The notes under the pieces were generated by a model. It was not told the origin of the DNA, did no database searches, and worked only from the letters and a program-made list of their open reading frames with translations. Shown here in pieces: positions 18,038 through 27,312 of a stretch of 64,000 nucleotides of DNA. This DNA comes from JBPRGG01 sp051418075 (lineage in GTDB: Bacteria; Bacteroidota; Bacteroidia; Cytophagales; Cyclobacteriaceae), in contig JBPRGG010000148.1 of NCBI GenBank assembly GCA_051418075.1, positions 1-64,000 of the forward strand, written 5' to 3'. The translations under genes were made by a program, and so were the position numbers. The first letter of the stretch is position 1, and every line of letters starts with the position of its first letter.

Positions 18038-19081
18038 ATGATCAAAAAATCTGTTTTTGAGTATAAGCATAGATTTGAGTTGGAATCCGGCAAGATATTG
18101 CCGGAGTTCCAGCTTACTTATTCTACCTGGGGTAGACTGAACCAGCAAAAAAATAATGTAGTGTGGATTTGTCATGCCTTCTCTGGAGGAAGTGATTTTA
18201 CTGCCTGGTGGCCGGAGATGGTTGGCCTGGGTAAAACTTTCGATCCATCTGAAAACTTCATTATTGGGGTGAACATGTTAGGAAGCTGTTATGGTTCCAC
18301 CGGACCTCTGAGTATAAATCCTGATACTGGTCAGAAATATTATCATGAATTTCCTCAGGTTACCAACCGAGATATTATCAGGAGTTTTGATCTGCTGAGA
18401 CAAGACCTGGGGATATCTCAAATTGATGCATTGGTAGGAGTTTCTCTGGGAGGTCAGCAGGCTTTGGAATGGCTGATCGAAAAACCTTTCCTGTTCCGGA
18501 ATGCCATTATTATGGGAGCTAATGCACAGCATTCTGCCTGGGGCATAGCTTTTAATCAGACCCAAAGAAGTGCTATCAGTCAGGACCTTACCTGGCCTTT
18601 GCATACTGATGAGGCAGGGCTTGATGGCCTTAAAATTGCCAGATCAATTGCCATGCTTTCCTATCGAAATTATTCCATCTATCAGGAAAAACAATTTGAG
18701 CCTGACTCTGATAAAACAGATGGCTTTAAAGCCACAACCTACCAACAGTATCTGGGCGAAAAATTGGCTGATCGTTTTAATGCTTTTTCTTACTGGGTTT
18801 TATCCAAAGCCATGGATTCCCATAATGTAGGACGCAATAGAAATGGATGTGCCCGAGCTTTAAATCAAATTAAGGCTAACTGTTTAGTAATTGGCATTAA
18901 GCAGGATCTTTTGTTTCCTTTGGTAGAACAAGAGTACCTGGTACAACACATCTATCAGGCCCAACTCTTAGCCATTGATTCTGATTATGGACATGATGGA
19001 TTTTTACTGGAAACTCAAAAGCTGGATGATAGTGTCAAGAAGTTTTTCCGAAGATATACCTATAAATCCATGGCAGTTTAG
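18038..19081 (+). CDS. metX: Homoserine O-acetyltransferase
   Basis: Acetylates homoserine with acetyl-CoA, supplying the substrate for MetY. 347-residue alpha/beta hydrolase-fold enzyme with nucleophile Ser136 (GVSLGGQQ), Asp290 (IGIKQD) and His319 (DYGHDGF) as the triad, plus the family motif LGSCYGSTGP (81-90). Some members of the family use succinyl-CoA instead; this cannot be decided here, but pairing with metY favours acetyl. It is the second gene of the riboswitch-controlled unit, 8 bp after metY. Confidence 0.93.
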   Translation: MIKKSVFEYKHRFELESGKILPEFQLTYSTWGRLNQQKNNVVWICHAFSGGSDFTAWWPEMVGLGKTFDPSENFIIGVNMLGSCYGSTGPLSINPDTGQKYYHEFPQVTNRDIIRSFDLLRQDLGISQIDALVGVSLGGQQALEWLIEKPFLFRNAIIMGANAQHSAWGIAFNQTQRSAISQDLTWPLHTDEAGLDGLKIARSIAMLSYRNYSIYQEKQFEPDSDKTDGFKATTYQQYLGEKLADRFNAFSYWVLSKAMDSHNVGRNRNGCARALNQIKANCLVIGIKQDLLFPLVEQEYLVQHIYQAQLLAIDSDYGHDGFLLETQKLDDSVKKFFRRYTYKSMAV

Positions 19082-19212
19082 AAGCCATTAGAATAACAAA
19101 ATATTATATAATTTATAAAGTAGCAGATGCAATTAGAGGCTATTAAATCAGGGTTTCTTCCTTAAAGCTAGACCTCTAAATATTGTCTCAAAACGGAATT
19201 AAGGTTTTAGCT

Positions 19213-19419
19213 TTAAATGCGATTTAAGATCTCTTCCCGATTGATTTTTCTGATGTCTAAAAAAAGGTAGGTGCCTAATTTGATACCACTCAATACATGA
19301 GCCTGGTATTTATTACCTTTATCGTCCTTTCCTTCCAGAATATGATCGCTAAACCAATCAGAAATTACAAAATTACCAGGTTTTGAATCCTGCCATTTGA
19401 TTTTATGCTTATAGTTCAT
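19213..19419 (-). CDS. Small hypothetical protein, 68 residues
   Basis: A short frame with a codon pattern that looks real: the product is soluble and charged, with aromatic residues at even spacing (KWQDSKPGNFVISDWFSDHI, then YLFLDIRKINREEIL). It may be a single beta-barrel or SH3-like domain; no family was recognised. It lies between metX and rodA, on the rodA strand but about 95 bp after rodA, so it could be the last gene of that unit. Confidence 0.45.
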   Translation of the reverse strand: MNYKHKIKWQDSKPGNFVISDWFSDHILEGKDDKGNKYQAHVLSGIKLGTYLFLDIRKINREEILNRI

Positions 19420-19514
19420 AAAAATATTATAAGGTTGTAAATAAAAAAATCTGTAATTGATTAAACGAGTATTATGTTAAGAAAGTTGTTGACTATTAGC
19501 CTGCTATAAAAAAC

Positions 19515-20789
19515 TTACCTCAGGATTTGCATTCTATGGGCATCCAGCTTAATTAAAATAAATAATAAAATAGTGAAAGCCCACAATGAGGAGCCGCCAT
19601 AGCTAAAAAAAGGTAAGGGTATTCCAATTACAGGAAACAAACCCACTGTCATACCAATATTAATTGTGAAATGTAGGAAGAGGATAGAAGCTACAGAATA
19701 GCCATAAACTCTTACAAATTTCGACTTTTGTCGTTCGGCAATATTAATGATCCGGATGAATAAAGTAACAAAAAGCGCTATAATGATCATGCTGCCGATC
19801 CATCCATGTTCTTCTCCTAAAGTGCAAAATATAAAGTCAGTGCTTTGTTCGGGTACAAAATCAAATTTAGTTTGGGTGCCTTGCAAAAATCCTTTACCGG
19901 AAAATCCTCCCGAACCAATCGCTATCTTTGATTGGGTAACATGAAAACCATATCCCAGGGGGTCTGCATCGGGGTTGATCAGGGCTTTGATCCGGTTTTG
20001 CTGGTGCGGTTTCAACACATCAGAAACAAAATAATTAACACTTTTAACTACACCTATTACCAGCAGGGTAGACAAAACAACATAAATGATTCGTTTTCCA
20101 GATTTTTTACCTACTCCAATAATGATCAAAGAAATAATAACAATGGCCATGATCAGGTAAAGCTGATCTACAAAAAGGGTCAATACAAATAAGGCTACAG
20201 CCAGAAAACCGATAAGAAGAATAATAGGTGATAATCCTTCCCGGTATAAAACCAATACAAAGGCTGAAAATACCATGGCAGTTCCGGCATCAGGCTGAAG
20301 CAGTATCAATACCATAGGTAATCCAATGATGCCGGCCAGAGGTAAGATATCTTTCAGCCGGTTAAATTTCAGTTGTTTAGTGCTCATAAATTTGGCCACA
20401 GCCAGGGCAGTGGCAAACTTGGCAAATTCAGAGGGCTGGATTTTGAGGCTTCCTATCTCAAACCACGATTTTGCTCCTGATACTTCCCGGCCAAAAACTA
20501 CCACGAATACCAGCAGCAGCATAATAAAGGCATAAATTAAATAGGAGAGGGATTCATAAGTCTTGTAGTCCACAGACATGATCACAATGATGATCAATAC
20601 CGTAGTTCCGATCCAAAGCAGTTGACGGCCGGAGTTAAGACTTAATGAAAATATGCTTTTTTGCAATTCTTCATCATAAACAGCTGCAAAGATATTTAGC
20701 CATCCCATCAGCACCAGCAGAAAGAACAGCAGGATGGTTAGCCAGTCGGCTTTATTGAATATATTTTCTTGTCGGTTAAATGATCTCAA
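19515..20789 (-). CDS. rodA: Rod shape-determining protein RodA (SEDS glycosyltransferase)
   Basis: 424-residue integral membrane protein of the SEDS family that polymerises lipid II into glycan strands for side-wall growth, paired with PBP2. About ten membrane helices are visible. Family motifs include SGAKSWFEIGSLKIQPSEFAK (about 104-124) and the loop with FVPEQSTDFIFCTLGEEHGWIGS (about 315-337), where the Asp is the likely catalytic residue. The start overlaps the end of mrdA by 4 bp. It is the last of the five elongasome genes here. Confidence 0.93.
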   Translation of the reverse strand: MRSFNRQENIFNKADWLTILLFFLLVLMGWLNIFAAVYDEELQKSIFSLSLNSGRQLLWIGTTVLIIIVIMSVDYKTYESLSYLIYAFIMLLLVFVVVFGREVSGAKSWFEIGSLKIQPSEFAKFATALAVAKFMSTKQLKFNRLKDILPLAGIIGLPMVLILLQPDAGTAMVFSAFVLVLYREGLSPIILLIGFLAVALFVLTLFVDQLYLIMAIVIISLIIIGVGKKSGKRIIYVVLSTLLVIGVVKSVNYFVSDVLKPHQQNRIKALINPDADPLGYGFHVTQSKIAIGSGGFSGKGFLQGTQTKFDFVPEQSTDFIFCTLGEEHGWIGSMIIIALFVTLFIRIINIAERQKSKFVRVYGYSVASILFLHFTINIGMTVGLFPVIGIPLPFFSYGGSSLWAFTILLFILIKLDAHRMQILR

Positions 20790-22591
20790 TGTAAAAACTC
20801 TCCTTTTAATGCATATTCTTCAATCCACGGTCGCTGGATTTCGCCCAGCAGATATTTCTCAACAGTAAGGCTGGCAATGGAAGCAGCCGCCCGAGCACCT
20901 TGTCCAGCATTTTCTATATAAGCTGCTACGGCAATTTTTGGATTTTCTTTCGGAGCAAAGGCAATAAACCCGGAATGGTCTTCTCCATGTGGATTTTCTA
21001 CTGTACTGGTCTTACCACAAACACTGATGTCTTTAAGTTTGGCCCGGTATTGCCCGGTTCCTGCTTGAATCACCATTTCCATAGCATCTTTCACTACATT
21101 AAAATGGCTGGTATCTATTGGCACCAGATGTTTCTCCATATACTGGGGCAGAGGTTCTCCACTTTCTCCAATTTCCTTTACCAGGTGAGGCAGATAATAA
21201 TATCCTTCGTTTCCAATAATGCAGGCCAGGTTGGCCATTTGCAAAGGCGTTACAGATACTTCTCCCTGGCCTATACTCAGTGAATAAATGGTGGAAAATT
21301 TCCACCTTTCCCGGCCATAAACCCGGTCATAGTATTCTACAGTAGGAATATTTCCTTCCTCGGCATTGGGGATATCAATACCAGGCTTAATACCCAGTCC
21401 GAATGTTAGCAGATACTCCCGCCATTTTTCCAGTCCAATCCTGGAATCAACAAAGGTGTTTGGAGAAACATTCTGATTGATAAGGCGACGAAAAACCTTG
21501 TAAAAATAATTGTTGGAGGAATGCATAATTCCTTTTACTACATTATAATAACCGGGAGGGGCATGATCTCCAATCAGGCCTCCATCACAATAGATCATTT
21601 CATCGGCTGTAATGACTCCTTCTTCCAAAGCGATTAATGCCTGAACGGCTTTAAACATTGAACCGGGAGGGTAAGTGGCCATAATAGGACGTATAAACAA
21701 GGGATCAGTGGTGTCTTTGGTCAAAGCCACATAGTTTTTACCATATTCCCGGCCTGATAGGATATTAGGATCGTATGTGGGCGCAGATGCCATGGCTAAT
21801 ATTTCACCGGAAGAAGGTTCAATAGCGACAACCCCACCTATTTTTCCGTCCAGCAAGCTTTCAACATAATTCTGTAAATCAATATCTATAGTGGAAACCA
21901 GGTTTTTACCGGGTATGGAGATGGTATCCAATTGCCCGTTTTTAAAAGACCCTTTTTCTACCCCTTTCACATTCACCATTTTGTACTTTACCCCACGTTT
22001 TCCTCTTAAAGGACCTTCATAACTTAATTCCACCCCTGTTTTACCAATATAATCGCCCATGTTATAGTAATTGGCTGTATCACGGCCCAATTCCCGGTCA
22101 CTGATTTCAGCAATACAGCCGAGTGCATTGGCCATGGATTTATAGGGATAAGCTCTTACAGTTCTGGGAGTGATTTGAAAACCGGAATATTCAATGAGCT
22201 GATCCTGAATACGGGCAAAATTATCGTTGGATATCTGTTTTACAAAGATGGAAGGTTTCACATAAGAGTAATCTTTGGCTTGATCCAGTTTTTCGTTCAA
22301 TTCTTCCCTGGTGATATTCAATAAATTACACAATTCCAGTGTATCTTTGATCACAACATCTTTTGGCACTACCTGAAGGTCATATACGGGTTTGTTGTAT
22401 ACGATCAATTTGCCATTCCGGTCATAAATCAGACCCCGGTAAGGGTATTCGATCACTTTTTGAATTATATTCCTTTCTGCTGCATCAGCATAGTTTTGGT
22501 TAGCTACCTGCAGGAAAAACAGCTTTAACAATAATACAATGCCGATCAGGATAAAAAATACTTTTATAAAAAATTTCCTGTTTTCGTTCAT
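20786..22591 (-). CDS. mrdA: Penicillin-binding protein 2 (elongation transpeptidase)
   Basis: 601 residues. Cytoplasmic tail, one membrane helix (10-28), a dimerisation domain (about 50-220) and the transpeptidase domain. Active-site motifs: SxxK is Ser311-Met-Phe-Lys314 (YPPGSMFKA), SxN is Ser358-Ser-Asn360 (HSSNNYF), and the third motif is Lys527-Thr-Ser529 (CGKTSTVENP) in place of the usual KTG. It crosslinks peptidoglycan during rod elongation and works with RodA. It overlaps mreD and rodA by 4 bp each, so translation is coupled. Confidence 0.93.
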   Translation of the reverse strand: MNENRKFFIKVFFILIGIVLLLKLFFLQVANQNYADAAERNIIQKVIEYPYRGLIYDRNGKLIVYNKPVYDLQVVPKDVVIKDTLELCNLLNITREELNEKLDQAKDYSYVKPSIFVKQISNDNFARIQDQLIEYSGFQITPRTVRAYPYKSMANALGCIAEISDRELGRDTANYYNMGDYIGKTGVELSYEGPLRGKRGVKYKMVNVKGVEKGSFKNGQLDTISIPGKNLVSTIDIDLQNYVESLLDGKIGGVVAIEPSSGEILAMASAPTYDPNILSGREYGKNYVALTKDTTDPLFIRPIMATYPPGSMFKAVQALIALEEGVITADEMIYCDGGLIGDHAPPGYYNVVKGIMHSSNNYFYKVFRRLINQNVSPNTFVDSRIGLEKWREYLLTFGLGIKPGIDIPNAEEGNIPTVEYYDRVYGRERWKFSTIYSLSIGQGEVSVTPLQMANLACIIGNEGYYYLPHLVKEIGESGEPLPQYMEKHLVPIDTSHFNVVKDAMEMVIQAGTGQYRAKLKDISVCGKTSTVENPHGEDHSGFIAFAPKENPKIAVAAYIENAGQGARAAASIASLTVEKYLLGEIQRPWIEEYALKGEFLH

Positions 22592-23106
22592 ATAGTTCTT
22601 TCTTTAGGATAAAACAAATACTGAAAGATCACTATGAAGATGAATGTAAGTAAGGTGCTCAGGATCACTTTGGTAAAAGTAAATAATACCATATGAAATC
22701 CTCCTGCTTCAATGAAAAACAGGGCCAGGTGATGAATGAAAATCAATGGTAAGGCATAGGTGACAAACCATTCAAATCCCATATTCCGTAATGTGGGACT
22801 ATATACATTTTCTTCACTTCCCTTGGTAGTTATCACATTCATCCAATAAGGCCTCAGGTACATTATTAACACAGATGCGGCGGTATGAATTCCAAGACTG
22901 TCATAAAAAACATCAATAATCAGGCCTGTAATAAACCCCAGAAATATTAAAGGTAATTTTCCGGATTCTAATGGGAGCAGTAGCAAAAAGGCTACGTAAA
23001 TAAAGCAAAAAGCCCGGTCAAACAGCACAATGTTTTTCATGATCAATACCTGAAGTACCACATACACAAAAAACTGTAATATTTGTCCTGGCAGTCTGTT
23101 ACCCAT
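22588..23106 (-). CDS. mreD: Rod shape-determining protein MreD
   Basis: 172-residue inner membrane protein with about five or six hydrophobic segments and a short N-terminus (QILQFFVYVVLQVLIMKNIVLF), the expected size for MreD. It links MreC and MreB in the elongasome. The sequence itself is weakly conserved, so the assignment rests mainly on size, topology and position between mreC and mrdA. The start overlaps the end of mreC by 8 bp, and the end overlaps mrdA by 4 bp. Confidence 0.88.
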   Translation of the reverse strand: MGNRLPGQILQFFVYVVLQVLIMKNIVLFDRAFCFIYVAFLLLLPLESGKLPLIFLGFITGLIIDVFYDSLGIHTAASVLIMYLRPYWMNVITTKGSEENVYSPTLRNMGFEWFVTYALPLIFIHHLALFFIEAGGFHMVLFTFTKVILSTLLTFIFIVIFQYLFYPKERTI

Positions 23107-23935
23107 CGATTTTCGGTATATCCTGTTGTAAAGAATCTATTTCCTGTTTGAGTTTATTATCCACCACATATACGAACGACAATTGATTAAAATCATTGGA
23201 AAGGTCTATCTCTATTTCATAAAAGGTAGCGTTGGGTTTTAGGGCAATATTGCTTACTGTTCCGATCATAATATCGGGAGGATAGACCGAATTATAGCCT
23301 GAGGTCACCACTGAATCCCCCACATTGATATTGATATGCCTGGGAACATATTGTAAACTACCTTTTTGAGGGTTTCTTCCTTCCCACACTGTTGTACAGA
23401 AAGTGCCTGAACTGGTCAAAGTAGAGGAAATCATCATTTTTGAATGCAACAGAGAAGTAATGGTGGCAAAATTATTTGATGTAGCTTTGATCCGACCGAC
23501 TACTCCACTACCACTTACTACGCCCATTCCGGGAGTAATACCATCTGTGGAGCCCTTGTTAATAGTGATGAAATTGTTAAACAACCTGGTAGAGTTGCTA
23601 ATCACTTTGGCCGGTATAAAATCAAACTGGCTGATTTGGGCTGTATCCTCAGATAAAACAGGGACCATGTTGTTGATCTGGTAATTCTCAGCCACCATCT
23701 CACGTAAAATAGCATTTTCAGAAGCAAGTACCTGATTTTCCTGTTTCAATTCAAAATAATCTACGATAGATTCCCTTACATTTAATATGCTGGCTACAAA
23801 GGCATTGGAGGTATTAAAAAATGCTGCACTTTGATAAGAATTATTTTGGACAATCATCCACCAGCTGGCAACCTCTAGTAAAATAAATGTTAAAAAAGCT
23901 CTGTAATAATAAATTAATGTTAATAATCTCTGCAT
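23099..23935 (-). CDS. mreC: Rod shape-determining protein MreC
   Basis: 278 residues. Short cytoplasmic start, one membrane helix (about 10-28), a coiled coil (about 58-82, ELKQENQVLASENAILREMV), then the two-part beta domain of MreC, with TINKGSTDGITPGMGVVSGSGVVGRI (about 128-153) and GDSVVTSGYNSVYPPDIMIGTV as family landmarks. It is a periplasmic scaffold that binds PBP2. It is 8 bp after mreB on the minus strand and overlaps mreD by 8 bp. Confidence 0.92.
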   Translation of the reverse strand: MQRLLTLIYYYRAFLTFILLEVASWWMIVQNNSYQSAAFFNTSNAFVASILNVRESIVDYFELKQENQVLASENAILREMVAENYQINNMVPVLSEDTAQISQFDFIPAKVISNSTRLFNNFITINKGSTDGITPGMGVVSGSGVVGRIKATSNNFATITSLLHSKMMISSTLTSSGTFCTTVWEGRNPQKGSLQYVPRHININVGDSVVTSGYNSVYPPDIMIGTVSNIALKPNATFYEIEIDLSNDFNQLSFVYVVDNKLKQEIDSLQQDIPKIDG

Positions 23936-23943
23936 TCAAAATC

Positions 23944-24972
23944 CTACGTCATCAAAACTGATTTAAACTCATTCAGGTGTTTCAAAGCAATTCCGGTACC
24001 TCTTACTACTGCACGCAACGGATCTTCTACTACATGTATAGGTAACTTGGTTTTCAAAGCCAGTCTTTTATCCAGCCCTCTTAGTAACGCACCACCCCCG
24101 GTTAAATGTATACCATTATCATAAATATCTGCCGATAATTCAGGTGGCGAAATTTCAAGCGCCTTCAAAACGGCTTCTTCTATTTTGGAGACAGATTTAT
24201 CAATGGCAAAAGCAATTTCAGAATAGGATATTTTGATGACCTTCGGAATTCCTGTCATCAGGTCACGGCCGCGGATCTCGTAGTCGTCTGGTCCGTCATC
24301 CAGTTCAGTGATGGCAGATCCTACTTCGATTTTAACTTTTTCAGCTGATCTTTCGCCAATCAAAAGGTTATGCTGACGACGCATATAATCCAGAATATCT
24401 TTGTTGAATGAATCTCCGGCCACACGAATGGATTGATCGCAAACTATTCCTGATAAGGCAATAACTGCGATTTCAGTGGTGCCACCTCCAATATCCACCA
24501 CCATAGAACCAACTGGCTGCTCAATATCAATACCAATACCCAAAGCAGCAGCGATGGGCTCGTGGATCATGTATACTTCTTTAGCCCCTGCATGTTCGGC
24601 AGAATCTCTCACCGCCCTTTTTTCCACTTCGGTAATGCCGGAAGGAATACAAATGACCATTCGGTGAGACGAGGGCAAAAACTTACGGTTGTTATTGGAA
24701 ATCATTTTGATCATGCCCCGGATCATGTGTTCAGCTGCATGAAAATCAGCAATCACCCCATCTTTCAGGGGACGGATTGTCTTAATGTTTTCATGGGTTT
24801 TTTCATGCATTTGCATGGCTTCCCTGCCTATGGCCAGTACTTTATTGGTGTTTTTATCAATGGCTATGATAGAAGGTTCATCAACTACAATCTTATCCTT
24901 ATGAATTATTAAGGTATTTGCTGTACCTAAATCTATTGCAATATCACTCGAAAAAAAGTCTAAAATTCCCAT
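23944..24972 (-). CDS. mreB: Rod shape-determining protein MreB (bacterial actin)
   Basis: 342 residues, a standard length. The actin-fold nucleotide motifs are present: DLGTANTLI (phosphate 1, about 15-23), VVDIGGGTTEIAV (phosphate 2, about 165-177) and HLTGGGALLRGL (adenosine, about 292-303). It forms filaments under the inner membrane that guide wall synthesis. It is the first gene of the mreBCD-mrdA-rodA cluster, and 108 bp of AT-rich DNA separates it from purH upstream, so it probably has its own promoter there. Confidence 0.96.
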   Translation of the reverse strand: MGILDFFSSDIAIDLGTANTLIIHKDKIVVDEPSIIAIDKNTNKVLAIGREAMQMHEKTHENIKTIRPLKDGVIADFHAAEHMIRGMIKMISNNNRKFLPSSHRMVICIPSGITEVEKRAVRDSAEHAGAKEVYMIHEPIAAALGIGIDIEQPVGSMVVDIGGGTTEIAVIALSGIVCDQSIRVAGDSFNKDILDYMRRQHNLLIGERSAEKVKIEVGSAITELDDGPDDYEIRGRDLMTGIPKVIKISYSEIAFAIDKSVSKIEEAVLKALEISPPELSADIYDNGIHLTGGGALLRGLDKRLALKTKLPIHVVEDPLRAVVRGTGIALKHLNEFKSVLMT

Positions 24973-25080
24973 TGGTTTATAGTGTTATAGCTGATTGTCA
25001 AATTTTTAATAAAGTTTCGAAATTTACAAATTGTTTTTTATATAACTTTTATTAAGTAAGTTTTTTTAAATCTTTGATTT

Positions 25081-26607
25081 TTAGTGCTTAAAATGTCTAA
25101 AACCAGTAAAAATCATTGACATACCTTGTTGATCACAATAATCTATAGAATCCTGATCTCTGATAGAACCACCGGGCTGAATAACAGCCGTGATGCCTGC
25201 CTTATGCGCTATCTCCACACTATCAGCAAAAGGGAAAAACGCGTCTGAAGCCATTACAGCCCCTTCCAACCTAAGGTTAAATGACCTTGCTTTTTCAATA
25301 GCTTGCTTTAATGCATCCACACGGGAGGTCTGCCCTACACCACTGGCAATTAACTGACCTGGATGAGCCAGTACAATCGCATTTGATTTGGTATGTTTAC
25401 AAATTTTGCTGGCAAAAATCATAGCTTGATCCTCCTCAGAAGTTGATTTTCGCTTGGTTACCAGCTTCAGGTCTTCCATACCATCCGTTTTCAAATCCCG
25501 ATCCTGCTCCAAAATTCCGTTTAAAATACTTTTAAATTGCTTTACGGTTTGTAACTTTTCCTTCTTATGTAAGATTATCCGGTTTTTCTTTGATTTGAGC
25601 AGATTTAGTCCATCTTCTTGATAATCAGGAGCAATTATTACTTCGAAAAACAATTTATTGATCTCTTCGGCCGCTTCCCGATCAATGGGATTATTGCAGA
25701 TCAGCACTCCTCCAAATGCTGAAACAGGATCTGCCTCAAGGGCTTTTTGGTAGGCCTCTTTTACCGTTTTTCCTAAAGCAGCGCCACAGGCATTGGTATG
25801 TTTTAAAATGGCAAATGCCACTTCCTGTTCAAACTCTTCAATCAGACCCACGGCTGCGTCTATATCTACTAAATTGTTATAGGAGAGTTCCTTGCCATGT
25901 AATTGAGTGAATATTTTTTCAAGGCTGCCATAATATCGGCCTGTTTGATGTGGATTTTCACCGTATCTTAAGGTCTTGCTTTCCCTTTCACTTTGCTTGA
26001 AGCGCTCTAGCTGATTATCCTGGTTGAAAAAATTAAAGATCTGGCTGTCATAATGTGAGGTAATATCAAAAGCGTAGGCTGCAAATAGCTTTCGGTCTAC
26101 CAAATCTGTTTGGCTATCTTTATTTTTCAGTAAGAGTTCAAGGGCGGGATACTGTTCACGGGAAGAAACAACCAGTACATCATTAAAATTTTTGGCTGCG
26201 GCCCGGATCAGGGCAATACCACCAATATCTATTTTTTCTATTACCTCTGTTTCAGTGGCGCCTGCCCCTACTGTCTCCTCGAAAGGGTAAAGATCTACAA
26301 TGATCAGATCTATTTCGGGAATCTGGTAGGAAGCTAATTGTTCCTGATCTTCCTGTTGGTCCCGACGACTTAAAATCCCCCCCATTACCTTGGGGTGAAG
26401 TGTTTTTACCCGTCCTCCTAGAATGGATGGGTAGGAGGTAAGGTCCTCTACTGCAGTAACATCTACAGACAGGTTACGGATAAACTTTTCGGTTCCGCCG
26501 GTGGAATAAATCTTTACCCCGTACTGATGAAGCAGACGTACAATCGGTTCAAGATGATCTTTATAATAGACAGAAATAAGGGCGCTTTTAATTTTTTTTA
26601 ATGACAT
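25081..26607 (-). CDS. purH: Bifunctional AICAR formyltransferase/IMP cyclohydrolase
   Basis: Catalyses the last two steps of IMP synthesis: formylation of AICAR with 10-formyl-THF, then ring closure. 508 residues. The N-terminal MGS-like cyclohydrolase domain (about 1-150) includes YSTGGTEKFI and ILGGRVKTLHPKVMGGIL. The C-terminal transformylase part has KHTNACGAALG, TKRKSTSEEDQAMIFASKI (substrate Lys-His region) and the end motif DAFFPFADSVEIAHKAG with IQPGGSIRDQDSI. It follows purN by 36 bp on the same strand. Confidence 0.96.
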   Translation of the reverse strand: MSLKKIKSALISVYYKDHLEPIVRLLHQYGVKIYSTGGTEKFIRNLSVDVTAVEDLTSYPSILGGRVKTLHPKVMGGILSRRDQQEDQEQLASYQIPEIDLIIVDLYPFEETVGAGATETEVIEKIDIGGIALIRAAAKNFNDVLVVSSREQYPALELLLKNKDSQTDLVDRKLFAAYAFDITSHYDSQIFNFFNQDNQLERFKQSERESKTLRYGENPHQTGRYYGSLEKIFTQLHGKELSYNNLVDIDAAVGLIEEFEQEVAFAILKHTNACGAALGKTVKEAYQKALEADPVSAFGGVLICNNPIDREAAEEINKLFFEVIIAPDYQEDGLNLLKSKKNRIILHKKEKLQTVKQFKSILNGILEQDRDLKTDGMEDLKLVTKRKSTSEEDQAMIFASKICKHTKSNAIVLAHPGQLIASGVGQTSRVDALKQAIEKARSFNLRLEGAVMASDAFFPFADSVEIAHKAGITAVIQPGGSIRDQDSIDYCDQQGMSMIFTGFRHFKH

Positions 26608-26643
26608 ATATGAACCAGGTTATAAAAATGAACCGCAAAGGTA

Positions 26644-27219
26644 TTAATTTTTTTGTTTTAAAAGTAAATCTTCAATTACTTTAGGAAAATACTGATACTC
26701 AAGCTGATGTATTTTCTGAGCTAAGGTTTTCGGGGTGTCTTCTGGAACTATGGGACAGGTTGCTTGCAGAATAGTTTCTCCTTCATCATACACTTCATTC
26801 ACAAAGTGAATGGTAATACCACTTTGGACTTCTTTATTTTCCAGCACAGCCTGGTGCACTTTATCTCCGTACATGCCTTTACCTCCATACTTAGGTAAAA
26901 GTGCCGGATGAATATTGATTATTCTACCGGGGAAAGCCTGGATCAAATAATCCGGAACCAGCCAGAGAAATCCGGCCAAAACGACCAGGTCGATCCGGTT
27001 TTCAGTCAGCTTGTCCAGGATTTTACGTGTCTGATAAAATGAACTTCGATCAAATACTATAGTGGGGATCTGATACTTTTGGGCTCTTTCCAAAACGTAA
27101 GCATTGGGATTATTTGTGAGGATCATTTTGACCCGGGCTGCCTGTGTTTTCTGAAAGTATTGGATGATATTTTCTGCATTGGAGCCACTACCTGATGCAA
27201 AAATGGCGATATTTTTCAA
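26644..27219 (-). CDS. purN: Phosphoribosylglycinamide formyltransferase
   Basis: Transfers the formyl group from 10-formyl-THF to GAR in purine synthesis. Start chosen at TTG 27219, which gives 191 residues beginning with the family start KNIAIFASGSGSNAENI; the upstream ATG at 27288 would add 23 residues with no family match. Catalytic residues are in the expected places: NIHPALLPKYGGKGMYG (Asn-His) and the Asp in VNEVYDEGETI. It precedes purH by 36 bp, so they are likely one unit. Confidence 0.92.
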   Translation of the reverse strand: MKNIAIFASGSGSNAENIIQYFQKTQAARVKMILTNNPNAYVLERAQKYQIPTIVFDRSSFYQTRKILDKLTENRIDLVVLAGFLWLVPDYLIQAFPGRIINIHPALLPKYGGKGMYGDKVHQAVLENKEVQSGITIHFVNEVYDEGETILQATCPIVPEDTPKTLAQKIHQLEYQYFPKVIEDLLLKQKN

Positions 27220-27312
27220 AATATTCTGGCTATTAAATAAGCGATTTATTTGGCCCAATAAACTTCGTGAATATTTAAATTTAAACAAACTAAAAGCTTA
27301 AAAAACAAGGAT

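Noticed and set aside
19121..19180. TTAGAGG/CCTCTAA pairing after metX as a terminator
   Set aside because: The loop is about 34 nt and there is no T tract after the stem.
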